In this document: piece by piece, positions 42,813 to 54,956 of the stretch
How positions within the stretch are numbered: position 1 is the stretch's first letter
Layout: each line of letters starts with the position of its first letter
Source of the DNA: Oasisia sp. SBJ-2009
Lineage: Eukaryota; Annelida; Polychaeta; Sabellida; Siboglinidae
Assembly (NCBI GenBank): GCA_964017155.1
Contig: OZ024856.1
Coordinates: 13,681,625-13,745,624 of the forward strand
Direction of reading: 5' to 3'
DNA length: 64,000 nucleotides
Notes under the pieces: model-generated
Told to the model about the DNA's origin: nothing
Database searches by the model: none
What the model saw: the letters and a program-made list of their open reading frames with translations, nothing else
Program-made: the position numbers and the translations under genes

Positions 42813-44031
42813 CAGACATGCCACATGATACGGATTACCCGTATCCGATACGGATTTTGGCCGTTTTTTAAGTGATACGGCCGTACTCCATTTTGATACG
42901 GATTTGAACTAATTTTACGGAGACATTATTTTAACCACATTATGGCTTGTATGCGTCACAAAACTAGAGCACAATGGAATAATCGTTTACTGTTAGTGAC
43001 TAATTAATTCGATTCGAAACGAACAAACTAAACCACCGATAAGTTTATTGTAGCGCGTAATAGATGGCGCGCTGGTAAATTTGTTATGAAAACTGCGGCA
43101 GGTGACTCAAAGGGTGTGAACAGGGCGCGTGGCACGCGCGTGACGATTATGAAAAGCAGTACAGGAAATGGAGCTTGGCGCGGCGAAACCGCCTGTATTT
43201 CTGATTTCAAGATGTTGACGCTTGCCAGTGAAACTTCGATATACGCGCGAACTGCTGAGATAAATTGTTATTATTTGTTGACGCTGTCTGTTTTGTGGTA
43301 TGCAGTTTATTAAACGTGCTGTGAACTAAGTGAACTAAAATGTCGGTAATTTTCCAGTTATTTGGCCTAAATTATTAGGGCCTTAATTTGTTTGTAATGT
43401 CATTCTGCACCCGCTAAAACGAAGTCGGATATCATTTTTTTTTAATTGTGTTTTATATCAATATAATGTCGTCGAGACGACGTAAAAAAAGCCGATGTCA
43501 CTGGGCGTGAGCAATACATAGCTCGCTCCCCAGACGTATCACGACCGCAAAGCCGATGTCTTGCGATTTGCGAATATGTCCCCAACACTAAGGCTACATC
43601 ATTAACTTTTTATTCTATTTAATGCAGATATATTTGTTTTAAGCATATTTTTTAAAATATGGCTAAATGTTTTTTCGACTTCGCAATGCACACGCTAGAC
43701 ATCGCCTTTGACAAGCCGGGGTTTGAGGCCCTAATGGATGTGTGTGGCCTGCGCTAATTTAACTGCTCGCGCCTTGTGACATCGGCTTATTTACGTCGAC
43801 TCGACGACATTACATTGATCAAAAACACAATAAAAAAGTATATATCTGACCGCTTTTTAGCGGGAGTGGTGCAGAATGACATTCCAAACACATACACATA
43901 CGTTTTGAAAAGGCCTTAATAACTTAGGCCAGTTAACTAGAAGATTTGATTAGTGATACGGATTGATACGGATTCTTACAGAATTTTAGGTCAAAAATAC
44001 GGATTGCCATCCCAAAAATGTGGCATGTCTG
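42813..44031. mobile_element. Non-autonomous hAT-like DNA transposon, 1219 bp, 6-bp target duplication
   Basis: Perfect 14-bp terminal inverted repeats (CAGACATGCCACAT) are flanked by CAGCGT at 42807-42812 and 44032-44037. GATACGGAT-type subterminal repeats follow both ends. The interior holds a large imperfect inverted repeat (about 43345-43500 against 43775-43945). I see no transposase. CAG..CTG ends with 6-bp duplications fit the minority hAT groups with short duplications; other superfamilies with 6-bp duplications remain possible. Confidence 0.82.
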
Positions 44032-44532
44032 CAGCGTGCTAACGAATTACCGGCCAATATCCAACATCACGTTTGTGGCGAAGATAATTGAACGTTTCGT
44101 TGCACAACAGTTACAACACTTTATGGAGAAGAACCGAATCTATGGCATATATCAAAGTGCATATCGTGCGCATCATAGTGCGGAAACCGCACTCGGGCGC
44201 ATACACGACATCGCCCAATCGATTGACAGTCGCCGGAGTGTGCTCCTCGTGCTACTCGATCTAAGTACGGCCTTCGACACCATCAACCACAACACACTGC
44301 TGCGACGTTTGTCTGGATACGGACTATCTGGAGACGTCCTCGCCTGGCTAACATCTTACCTGTGTAAACGAACATGTGTCGTACGCGTAAAGAGTGGCGT
44401 GTCGGAAGTAGAGACCATAACCACAGGAGTGCCACAAGGGACTGTCTTTGGACCACTGCTATTCAATGCATACATCGCACCACTGACGACACTTCTACAG
44501 AAGCACAACATTCACCATCACCTATATGCAGA

Positions 44533-44579
44533 CAGGGGCGTCGATCCGGTTTTAAAAGTGGGGGGATGGGGGACAATTT

Positions 44580-44616
<37 letters not shown>

Positions 44617-44617
44617 G

Positions 44618-44691
<74 letters not shown>

Positions 44692-46146
44692 CTGAAATAC
44701 ACATAACTATTTTTTGTAAATATAAAACATAATTAATTGTTGGTCTGGTACTAATTCTAAACTAAAAAAAGCCTTTTTGTTATGCTATTTACAATAGTTA
44801 TGTTGGCAACATATATTTGAAGAGGGGCCATGGCCCACCCCAATCACTGAACATTTGGGGGGAGACTAATTTGGACCCAACACTGCTTGCCTGATTCATA
44901 GAGTGACAAGATGCAGAGCTTACAGGGGTGCCTGTGTAGGACTTCCCAATCCCACCTTTTGGCAAACAAATTTGTCATCACTACAACTGTGAGATACAAT
45001 TACACAAAGTGCCTAAATCTGCTTGTTCCGCCGTAGGCAATATAAATATCCACCAGGACGACCAGGCTGCAATCAAAGGGGTGACAGGGCAAACGAAAAT
45101 TAATAATCTATTATGTGTTTGATGGTTAATGCCTATTAATATATCAACACAAGGGTGCAAAATAACAGAGCCCGGCATGATGAATATTTACTGGACTAAG
45201 AGCAAGATGCGGGCTGCGGCCCACCAAGCAATTTATCTAGTTATTTTCCACTAGGTAGTCGGAAGTTTAGTTCTTATTATTAATTTTACTACTAGAACGA
45301 TGTAGGGTTTTTAAGAGAGGGGAGTGATCAGTCTCGCTATATATGCCTATAAATTTGTTTTATGAACATAAAAGTATGAGGACATTTCCTTTGCTGACCC
45401 CCTCAGGCCGCGGGGTGGTCAGCGTCCCCCTCGTCCCCCACTGATCGACGCCCATGGTGTGCCTGTGTAGAACTTCCCAATCCAACATTTTGGCAAATAC
45501 ATTTTTTATCATTCATATGGGAATAAGTTGCACAAAGTGCAGGAATCCGCCGCTTCCGCGGTCGGCGATAAGCAAAAATGTCATCATTTAAAATGTGCTT
45601 GATGGCTAGAGCCTATTAATAATATCAACACAATGTTGCAAACTGATAGAGCCCGGCAGCGGCTTACATTTTTCCGATAGTTATAAACTTTCCGATTGGC
45701 CTTTCTGCGTATGCACGACAAATTTAAAATCATCAATGTGCAGCGAAATAACAAAGCATTTTTCGTATAAATGCCAAGGGCTGTTCGATAACTCTCCTGT
45801 GATGACTACTGTGAAGAGTTGTCTAAAATTTCGTTCAATACATTAAAATATTACGTTTGTTTAAATAACTACCACGGATTATGGCGCACTAACAGCAAAA
45901 CATGCCTCAAAACTTGATTGCCTCGTGTTAATTTGCGATAAATAACTTTGCTGAACTTCATATCGCGAGTTTATTGTCTAGGTGGTCCTATGTAGCGGCT
46001 TTTAAGAGAGAGGCGTGTTGAGTCAGGCTATATGCCTCGCAATTTTTCTGAAATAAAAAGTGTGGGGACAATTCCTATGCTGTCCCCCCACCCTGAAAAG
46101 TGGGGGGGGACGCGTCCCCCCCGTCCCCCACCGATCGACGCCCGTG
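44533..46146. mobile_element. Non-autonomous hAT-like transposon, 1614 bp, internally duplicated
   Basis: The termini CAGGGGCGTCGATC and its near complement are flanked by an 8-bp duplication TATGCAGA (44525-44532, 46147-46154), the hAT signature. Inside, the segment from about 44930 to 45455 is repeated, diverged, at 45457-46146; each copy ends with a GATCGACGCCC terminus. A TA/GTAT microsatellite fills 44579-44690. The insertion falls in the YADD codons of the host reverse transcriptase. Confidence 0.82.
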
Positions 46147-47899
46147 TATGCAGACGACACTCAACTCTACATCACTTTCCCACCAACCGACCACACACAA
46201 AAGACCTCGCGCGTATGGAAGCCTGCGTACAAGATGCGAAAGCATGGCTCTGTGACAATGGACTTGTGATGAATGACAACAAATCTCAAGCCATTGTTAA
46301 CCGTTCGTCAAGTCTACGTACGCTTACATCGTTAACCCGCGTCAACATATGTGGCCAGCTCGTTGACACCCCCCCCCCCCCCCCCCAGTTATACGGGACC
46401 TAGGATTTACCATTGACAATAACCTAACCATGACGTCACAAGTTGCCAGCGTTTGTCGTTCTGCCTACTACCATCTTTCGCGAATTGCAAAAATACGAGA
46501 CTCGGTTAGCACCACTGTATATAAGAGTCTCATACACGGACTGGTGACATCGCGAATCGACTATGGCAATGCGATACTATTCGGCATCAGCGATCGTCAC
46601 CTGCACCGTCTGGAAATAGTCCAGCGGTCAGCGGCTCGAATTGTTATGCAAATCTGGCGTGGTGACCGGCAGTCCATGACGACAATACTACGGCAATTAC
46701 ACTGGCTGCCTGTCAGAAAGCGTATCGAATACAAGCTACTAGTACTCGTGCACAGGGCTTTATATACTCCTCGAAGTGCCAAAAGTGAACTTAGAACGTT
46801 TCGGCCGCCGTGCATTTGCATGTGCAGGACCCACTCTTTTGAACAAACTCCCTAGGAATATGCGCGACAACGGCAATATAGTACAATTTAAAAAAGAATT
46901 TAAAACATTTTTATTTTCCACATAACTAGTTTTACACAACGAACATTATATTTTAGGTTAACTATCTTTATTTATTTATTTACCTATTTACATGTATGTA
47001 CACACCCATGAACATTATATTTTAGCTTAACTATATTTATTTACCTATTTACATGTATGCATACACCCGTGAACATTATATTTTAGCTTAACTATATTTA
47101 TTAATTTGTTTACCTATTTACATGTATGTACACACCTGTGAACGGGACATACGTCCCGGATTTGATGGTGTCAAAATAAAGTTTTATTATTATTATTATT
47201 ATTATAGCCAGCGATAGTTTGTATGTGGGCATGCCGTATGTGTGGTCAATAGACAGAACAGCCAAAACAACGCCATCCTGGCACTGAATTCAATCGAACG
47301 TCCTGCGACGTTTCATCGACTGTAAATGTACATTAATGTAGACATTATGCTTTCATATTGACGGACATGTTATATGATATACATTTTTCACTATGTGTGA
47401 AGACGTAGCGGTCTCGTGTGATGCATACGGCAAGCTGTAGATGATTTTAAACATCCGCGCCCTTCCCAGTCAGACAGTTGGTCAAGATTGTCATGAACAT
47501 CTGCAGAGAATTAACGGCGAATGACGCAATTAACTTGGTGCAAATAAACGTGACAGAATACATACATAAGCGTCGTACACTTTGACCTGAAGTAATCCCG
47601 TTTGATTACGAAGAACTTTGCTTATTTTGCGGTCAGTCAGCAAAATATGAGGGAAAAAGAAAGGTGCGAAGTTATCCCCGTGCGCACCGTAAACTTCCAA
47701 ATGAGAATCCATGAGCTGTGTAAGAGGCAAAGACAAATGGGCACACGTGGTGGAAACTAGGTTGATTAATATACACGCTACTGATTAGGTATATCATGCC
47801 ATTTGTAGTGTGAATTTTCAGACTGGGAAAAATATTCCACGTGTGTTTTCTACAAATCATCCCTTCAAAGAAATTATCCAGGCGTCCCCATGAATTTGG

Positions 47900-48600
47900 A
47901 CAAGGACCACGGTATTCCGTGCAGTAGTCGACTATTACAGAAGAACACGATAAAGAAGAACAATTTACCATTACGGACCTTGTGTCCAAAATGGATGAAT
48001 ACTTTGCAGACACAGGTTTACAAAGTTAGGGCGCGCTATACATGGAGCATTTTGAAAACGACATATATTCATCACAGAACTTAATAGCAAACACAATGTT
48101 GTAACGGTGTGCACAACTGCTGCATCAATAGTACATGAGTACACGATGATTCAAAAGCCAACCAGCGGCGAATTATGCAGACCGCTGCAAAACTGATTAA
48201 AACGACTTTAAACAGATGCAAGCAAACTGTGACTATCCAACTTCTGCTGATATGTCAAATTCACAACAATATACCGAATACAAAGCCGACTCTCTGGCTC
48301 ACTTGCTAAGAGTACTGTTGTCAGGAAAATATATCGATTTGAAGTTATCGTCTTTCGGACAAGCTCTAATCCAAGCATGTCGGTCACGCATTTTCATGCC
48401 ACCACTCCAGGCAAGTCTAGGGGTGCAGCTGCACCACTACTTTGCATATCAATTTTCAATTCAGTCAATTCATCGTCTATGTTTTTTATTCATAATGGAG
48501 CTGTTCAGAAGCATGAACGTGGGGCGGCGAAACCTTTGAGTGTCGACATGCCTTCACATCGGGAATACCTGCACACCGATTTCTATATAGAGTCACTGTA
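47900..48600 (+). pseudogene. Decayed repeat-associated ORF of unknown function
   Basis: Plus-strand fragments in shifting frames look protein-like: ITDLVSKMDEYFADTGLQ (about 47967-48025), VVTVCTTAASIVHEYTMIQK (about 48100-48160), ADSLAHLLRVLLSGKYIDLK and LSSFGQALIQACRSRIFMPP (48288-48408), then LQASLGVQLHHYF. I recall similar multi-copy uncharacterised proteins in molluscs and cnidarians but cannot name the family. Stops and frameshifts separate the pieces. Confidence 0.4.
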
Positions 48601-49629
48601 AGTGCTGAAGACCTCATCATCATCATGGCTCTGCTTCGCAAACGAAGATTCAAGAAGGATGAAGTCCTCGTCTGGTGCACGCTGATGGCTGATGAAGCCT
48701 ATCCGAGATAGGCAAGTCTTTCCACAGCGGCTGCACGTCACGGTCTGTTCAGTGTTTATGTCAAAGGGGCCCGGTTTCTCCGCCTTCTCCTGTTGTCCTC
48801 CATGTTGGCCCTTCGTTGGCCAACATGGAGGGTTTTGTGACTCACATTTTACTATTATTACTGCATGTTGTTGATTTGCATTACATTTTATGCAACATAA
48901 TTTAGCTTTTTATGACAACCACGATGGTAATGAGTTTATTCAATAAAAAAATGCAAACATGAACATACACTGCTAGTACAGCTACTAGCTAGTGTACACC
49001 ATATGCAAGTGTTACACATGACATTCTTGCACTTGTTTCCATTATGGTCAGTGATGCCTGGCTGTAGTCTATGTAATAGCTGATACCTTTCAACTCACAT
49101 GTTCCAGCTATTCTAATTTTAATCGTTTCACCACAGCAATATATGAATGCATTATATATAACTGGAATTATGATATATTGCTACAGGCATACAATGCAAG
49201 TGAGACAAGGCAGAGGAGGGGCTAAGATTAAAACAATCACTTCGGGCAAATGCATGTAGGATACGTAGTTTGCAGGAGGCTACGTCTGATCAATCCAAGT
49301 GAATTCAACATTCAACAATCAACAATGTATACATTTTCGAAACATTTTAATATGCCAATTTCAATACACATTTTGCTTTCATAAAATTTTTCATGTCTTG
49401 GACATCAAAGACTAGGATAACCTTTGCAGTTGTATAATGCATATTATACCAAGTGTGTCCACACAGACTTCAATCAACACCAAAAAAGTATTAAGCATAT
49501 AACGATAACACAGAAAACATATACATAACATCAATTAGTATTCATTTTCAAGAAGGTAGACATGCATGGTATGTTTGAATATTTGGTGAAGGAAATATAC
49601 TGTTGGCATCCTAACCGTCGCCCCCCCCC
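48601..49629. other. No gene seen
   Basis: A short inverted repeat CTCCATGTTGGCC / GGCCAACATGGAG at 48798-48829 is the only structure. The remainder is AT-rich and non-coding. Confidence 0.45.
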
Positions 49630-52600
49630 CCCAGCCTCAACCTTTGTCAGGTTGAATTATCATAACCACCGGCATGTCGCCCCTGGCCTCAACCTTTGTC
49701 GGGTTGAATTATCCTAACCACCGGCATGCCGCCCCCCGCGGCCTCAACCTTTGTCGGGTTGAATTATCATAACCACCGGCATACCGCCCCCCGGCCTCAA
49801 CCTTTGTCGGGTTGAATTATCCTAACCATCGGCATTCCGCCCCCGGCCTCAACCTTTTATTGGGTTGAATTATCATAACCACCGGCATGCCGCCCCCCTA
49901 CCTCAACCTTTGTTGGGGTTTAATTATCCTAACCACCGGCATGCCGCCCGCCCCCCGGCCTCAACCTTTGTCGGGTTGAATTATACTAACCACCGGCTTG
50001 CCGCCCCCCCGGCCTCAACCTTTGTCGGGTTGAATTATCCTAACCACCGTCATGCCGCCCGCCCCCCGGCCTCAACCTTTGTCGGGTTGAAGTATCCTAA
50101 CCACCGTCATGCCGCCCGCCCCCCGGCCTCAACCTTTGTCGGGTTGAATGATCCTAACCACCGGCAGGCCGCCCCCGTGCCTCAACCGTTGTCGGGTTGA
50201 ATTATCCTAACCATCGATATGCCGCCCCCCGGCCTCAACCTTTGTCGGGTTGAATTATCCTACCCACCGGCATGCCGCCCGCCCCCCGGCCTCAACCTTT
50301 GTCGGGTTGAATGATCCTAACCACCGGCATACCGCCCGCCCCCCGGCCTCAACCTTTGTCGGGTTGAATGATCCTAACCACCGGCATGTCGCCCCCCGGC
50401 CTCAACCTTTGTCGGGTTGAATTATCCTACCCACCGGCATGCCGCCCGCCCCCCGGCCTCAACCTTTGTCGGGTTGAATTATACTAACCACCGTCATGCC
50501 GCCCGCCCCCCAGCCTCAACCTTTGTCGGGTTGAATTATCTTAACCACCGGCATACCGCCCGCCCCCCGGCCTCAACCTTTGTCGGGTTGAATTATCCTA
50601 ACCACCGGCATGTCGCCCCCCGGCCTCAACCTTTGTCGGGTTGAAGTATCCTAACCACCGTCATGCCGCCCGCCCCCCGGCTTGAACCTTTGTCTGGTTG
50701 AATTATCCTAACCACCGGCATGCCGCCCCCGTGCCTCAACCGTTGTCCGGTTGAATTATCCTAACCATCGATATGCCGCCCCCCGGCCTCAACCTTTGTC
50801 GGGTTGAATTATCCTACCCACCGGCATGCCGCCCGCCCCCGGCCTCAACCTTTGTCGGGTTGAATTATACTAACCACCGTCATGCCGCCCGCCCCCCAGC
50901 CTCAACCTTTGTCGGGTTGAATTATCCTAACCACCGGCATACCGCCCGCCCCCCGGCCTCAACCTTTGTCGGGTTGAATTATCCTAACCACCGGCATGTC
51001 GCCCCCCGGCCTCAACCTTTGTCGGGTTGAATTATCCTACCCACCGGCATGCCGCCCGCCCCCCGGCCTCAACCTTTGTCGGGTTGAATTATACTAACCA
51101 CCGTCATGCCGCCCGCCCCCCGGCCTCAACCTTTGTCGGGTTGAATTATCCTAACCACCGGCATGTCGCCCCCCGGCCTCAACCTTTGTCGGGTTGAATT
51201 ATCCTAACCACCGACATGCCGCCCGCCCCCCGGCCTCAACCTTTGTCGGGTTGAATTATCCTAACCACCGTCATGCCGCCCGCCCCCTAGCCTCTACCTT
51301 TGTCGGGTTGAATTATCCTAACCACCGGCATGCCGCCTCCCCCCCGGCCTCAACATCTGTCGGGTTGAATTATCCTAACCACCGTCATGCCGCCCGCCCC
51401 CCGGCTTCAACCTTTGTCGGGTTGAATTATCATAATCACTGGCATGCCGCCCCCCTGCCTCAACCTTTGTTGGGGTTTAATTATCCTAACCACCGGCATG
51501 CCCACCGCCCCCCGGCCTCAACCTTTGTCGGGTTGAATTGTACTAACCACCGGCATGCCGCCGCCCCCGGCCTCAACCTTTGTCTGGTTGAATTGTTCTA
51601 ACCACCGGCATGCCGCCCCTCCCCCTGGCCTCAACCTTTGTCTGGTTGAATTGTTCTAACCACCGTCATGCCGCCCGCCCCCCGGCCTCAACCTTTGTCG
51701 GGTAGAAGTATCCTAACCACCGTCATGCCGCCCGCCCCCCGGCTTCAACCTTTGTCTGATTGAATTATCCTAACCACCGGCATGCCGCCCCCGTGCCTCA
51801 ACCGTTGTCGGGTTGAATTATCCTAACCATCGATATGCCGCCCCCCGGCCTCAACCTTTGTCGGGTTGAATTATCCTAACCACCGGCATGCCGCCCGCCC
51901 TCCCCCCAGCCTCAACCCTTGTCGGGTTGAATTATCCTAACCACCGTCATGCCGCCCGCCCCCCAGCCTCAACCTTTGTCGGGTTGAATTATCCTAACCA
52001 CCGGCATACCGCCAGCCCCCCCGGCCTCAACCTTTGTCGGGTTGAATTATCCTAACCACCGGCATGTCGCCCCCCGGCCTCAACCTTTGTCGGGTTGAAT
52101 TATCCTAACCACCGACATGCCGCCCGCCCCCCGGCTTCAACCTTTGTCGGGTTGAACTATCCTAACCACCGTCATGCCGCCCGCCCCTTGGCCTCAACTT
52201 TTGTCGGGTTGAATTATCCTAACCACCGGCATGCCGCGTGCCCCCCGGCCTCAACCTCTGTCGGGTTGAATTATCCTAACCACTGTCATGCCGCCCGCCC
52301 CCCGGCCTCAACTTTTATCGGGTTGAATTATCCTAACCATCGGCATGTCGCCCCCCGGCCTCAACCTTTGTCGGGTTGAATTATCCTAACCACCGTCGTG
52401 CCGCCCGCGCCACGGCCTCAACCTTTGTCGGGTTGAATTATCCTAACCATCTGCATGCCGCCCCTCCCCCCGGCCTCAACCTTTCTCGGGTTGAATTATC
52501 CTAACCACCGTCATGCCGCCCGCCCCCCGGCCTCAACCTTTGTCAGGTTGAATTATCCTAACCACCGGCATGCCGCCCGCCCCCTGGCCTCAAACTTTGT

Positions 52601-54478
52601 CGGGTTGCATTATCCTAACCACCGTCATGCCGCCCGCCACCCGGCCTCAACCTTTGTCCGGTTGAATTATCCTAACCAGTGCCATGCCGCCCGCCCCCGG
52701 CCTCAACCTTTGTCGGGTTGAATTACCTTAACCACCGGCATGTCGCCCCCGGCCTCAACCTTTGTCGGGTTGAATTATCCTAACCATCGGCATGCCGCCC
52801 CCCGGCCTCAACCTTTGTCGAGTTGAATTATCCTAACCACCGTCATGCCACCCGCCCCCCGGCCTCAACCTTTGTCGGGTTGAATTATCCTAACCATCGG
52901 CATGCCGCCCCTCCCCCGGCCTCAACCTTTCACGGGTTGAATTATCCTAACCACCGGCATGCCGCCCCTCCCTCGGCCTCAACCTTTGTCGGGTTGAAAT
53001 ATCCTAACCACCGGCATGCCGCCCGCCCCCCGGCCTCAACCTTTGTCGGGTTGAATTATACTAACCACCGATATGCCGCCCGCCCCCCGGCCTCAACCTT
53101 TGTCCGGTTGAATTATCCTAACCATCGGCATGCCGCCCCTCCCCCCGGCCTCAACCTTTGTCGGGTTGAATTATCCTAACCATCGGCATGCCGCCCCTCC
53201 CACCGGCCTCAACCTTTCACGGGTTGAATTATCCTAACCACCGTCATGCCACCCGCCCCCCCCCCCCCCCCCGGCCTCAACCTTTGTCGGGTTGAATTAT
53301 CCTAACCACCGTCATACCGCCCGCCCCCCGGCCTCAACGTTTGTCGAGTTGAATTATCCTAACCACCGGCATGTCGCCCCCCCCCCGGCCTCAACCTTTG
53401 TTGGGTTGAATTATCCTAACCACCGACATGCCGCCCGCCCCCCGGCCTCAACCTTCGTCGGGTTGAATTATCCTAACCATCGGCATGTCGCCCCCGGCCT
53501 CAACCTTTGTCGGGTTGAATTATCCTAACCACCGTCATGCCGCCCGCCCCCCGGCCTCAACCTTTGTCGGGTTGAATTATCCTAACCATCGGCATGCCGC
53601 CCCTCCCCCCGGCCTCAACCTTTCACGGGTTGAATTATCCTAACCACCGGCATGCCGCCCCTCCCCCTGCCTCAACCTTTGTCGGGTTGAAATATCCTAA
53701 CCACCGGCATGCCGCCCGCCCCCCGGCCTCAACCTTTGTCGGGTTGAATTATCCTAACCACCGACATGTCGCCCGCCCCCCGGCCTCAACTTTGTCCGGT
53801 TGAATTATCCTAACCATCGGCATGCCGCCCCTCCCCCCGGCCTCAACCTTTGTCGGGTTGAATTATCCTAACCATCGGCATGCCGCCCCTCCCCCCGGCC
53901 TCAACCTTTCACGGGTTGAATTATCCTAACCACCGTCATGCCACCCGCCCCCCGGTATCAACCTTTGTCGGGTTGAATTATCCTAACCACCGGCATGCCG
54001 CCCCTCCCCCCGGCCTCAACCTTCGTCGGGTTGAATTATCCTAACCATCGGCATGTCGCCCCCCGGCCTCAACCTTTGTCGGGTTGAATTACCCTAACCA
54101 CCGTCATGCCGCCCGCCCCCCGGCCTCAACCTTTGTCGGGTTGAATTATCCTAACCATAGGCATGCCGCCCCTCCCACCGGCCTCAACCTTTCACGGGTT
54201 GAATTATCCTAACCACCGTCATGCCACCCGCCCCCCGGTCTCAACCTTTGTCGGGTTGAATTATCCTAACCATCGGCATGCCGCCCCCCCCCCCGGTCTC
54301 AACCTTTCACGGGTTGAATTATCCTAACCACCGTCATGCCACCCGCCCCCCGGTCTCAACCTTTGTCGGGTTGCATTATCCTAACCACCGGCATGCCGCC
54401 CCCCCCCCCCCCCCGCCTCATTGTTTATCGGGTTGTATTATCCTATCTACCGGCATGCCGCCCCTCCCCCCGGCCTCG
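49630..54478. repeat. 4.85-kb minisatellite, roughly 80 units of about 60 bp
   Basis: The unit is GGCCTCAACCTTTGTCGGGT followed by TGAATTATCCTAACCACCGG and CATGCCGCC plus a C-rich spacer of variable length. Each unit contains a 6-bp stem (TCAACC / GGTTGA) with a 7-base loop, usually TTTGTCG, sometimes TTTCACG. Unit length varies mainly through the C run. ORFs through it (NYPNHRHAARPPASTFVGL repeats) exist only where unit length is a multiple of three, so I regard it as non-coding. Confidence 0.92.
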
Positions 54479-54482
54479 ATCT

Positions 54483-54517
54483 ATTCATCTATCTATATTT
54501 CATGTAACATCTATCTA

Positions 54518-54601
<84 letters not shown>

Positions 54602-54670
54602 CATATCTTCTAACGTCTATCTATCTATCATCTATATATCTATACATTTTTATCTACATATCTTTCTCTC
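54483..54670. repeat. CTAT/CTGT tetranucleotide microsatellite
   Basis: Runs of CTGT (about 54520-54555) and CTAT (about 54555-54600) with diverged edges directly follow the 60-bp array. Confidence 0.9.
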
Positions 54671-54693
54671 TACTGATATCTATGACAGAGGGG

Positions 54694-54956
54694 GAGACTC
54701 ACAAAATGTGATTGGCGAGTTGATCTCGTTGACCGTGGCGGAGGGGGGAGACTGACAGAATGTGATTGGTGAGTTGATCGCACTGACCGTGGCGGAGACT
54801 GACAGAATGTGATTGGTGAGTTGATTGCACTGACCGTGGCGGAGACTGACAGAATGTGATTGGTGAGTTGATTGCACTGACCGTGGCGGAGACTGACAGA
54901 ATGTGATTGGTGAGTTGATTGCACTGACCGTGGCGGAGACTGACAGAATGTGACTG
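54694..54956. repeat. 47-bp tandem repeat, five copies and a part
   Basis: The unit GAGACTGACAGAATGTGATT continues GGTGAGTTGATTGCACTGAC and CGTGGCG. Copies start at 54694, 54748, 54795, 54842, 54889 and 54936; the first is 54 bp because of an extra GAGGGGG. Confidence 0.9.

Larger units (their letters stand above)
42430..47207 (+). mobile_element. CR1/L2-type non-LTR retrotransposon, broken by two DNA transposons
   Basis: Reverse transcriptase segments occur in three pieces: about 42540-42812, 44032-44532 and 46147-46920. Motifs include ELDPLPTSLVK, NYRPISNI, YRAHHSAETAL, LLVLLDLSTAFDTI, TGVPQGTVFGPLLFNAYI, SRIDYGNAILFG and LHWLPVRKRIEYKLLVL. Two later insertions sit at 42813-44031 and 44533-46146. 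The last piece has frameshifts (around 46200 and after a long C run at 46368) and an internal deletion. The 3' end has about three ~60-bp repeats (46942-47150) and a TTA-repeat tail ending near 47207. The copy is dead. Confidence 0.85.

Noticed and set aside
49630..54478. CRISPR-like appearance of a regularly spaced repeat
   Set aside because: Units are contiguous and nearly identical throughout, with no unique spacers, in a eukaryotic genome.
49865..54613. Series of ORFs with NYPNHRHAARPPASTFVGL repeats
   Set aside because: The frame persists only by chance where units are 60 or 63 bp, breaks repeatedly, and no flanking coding exon is visible.
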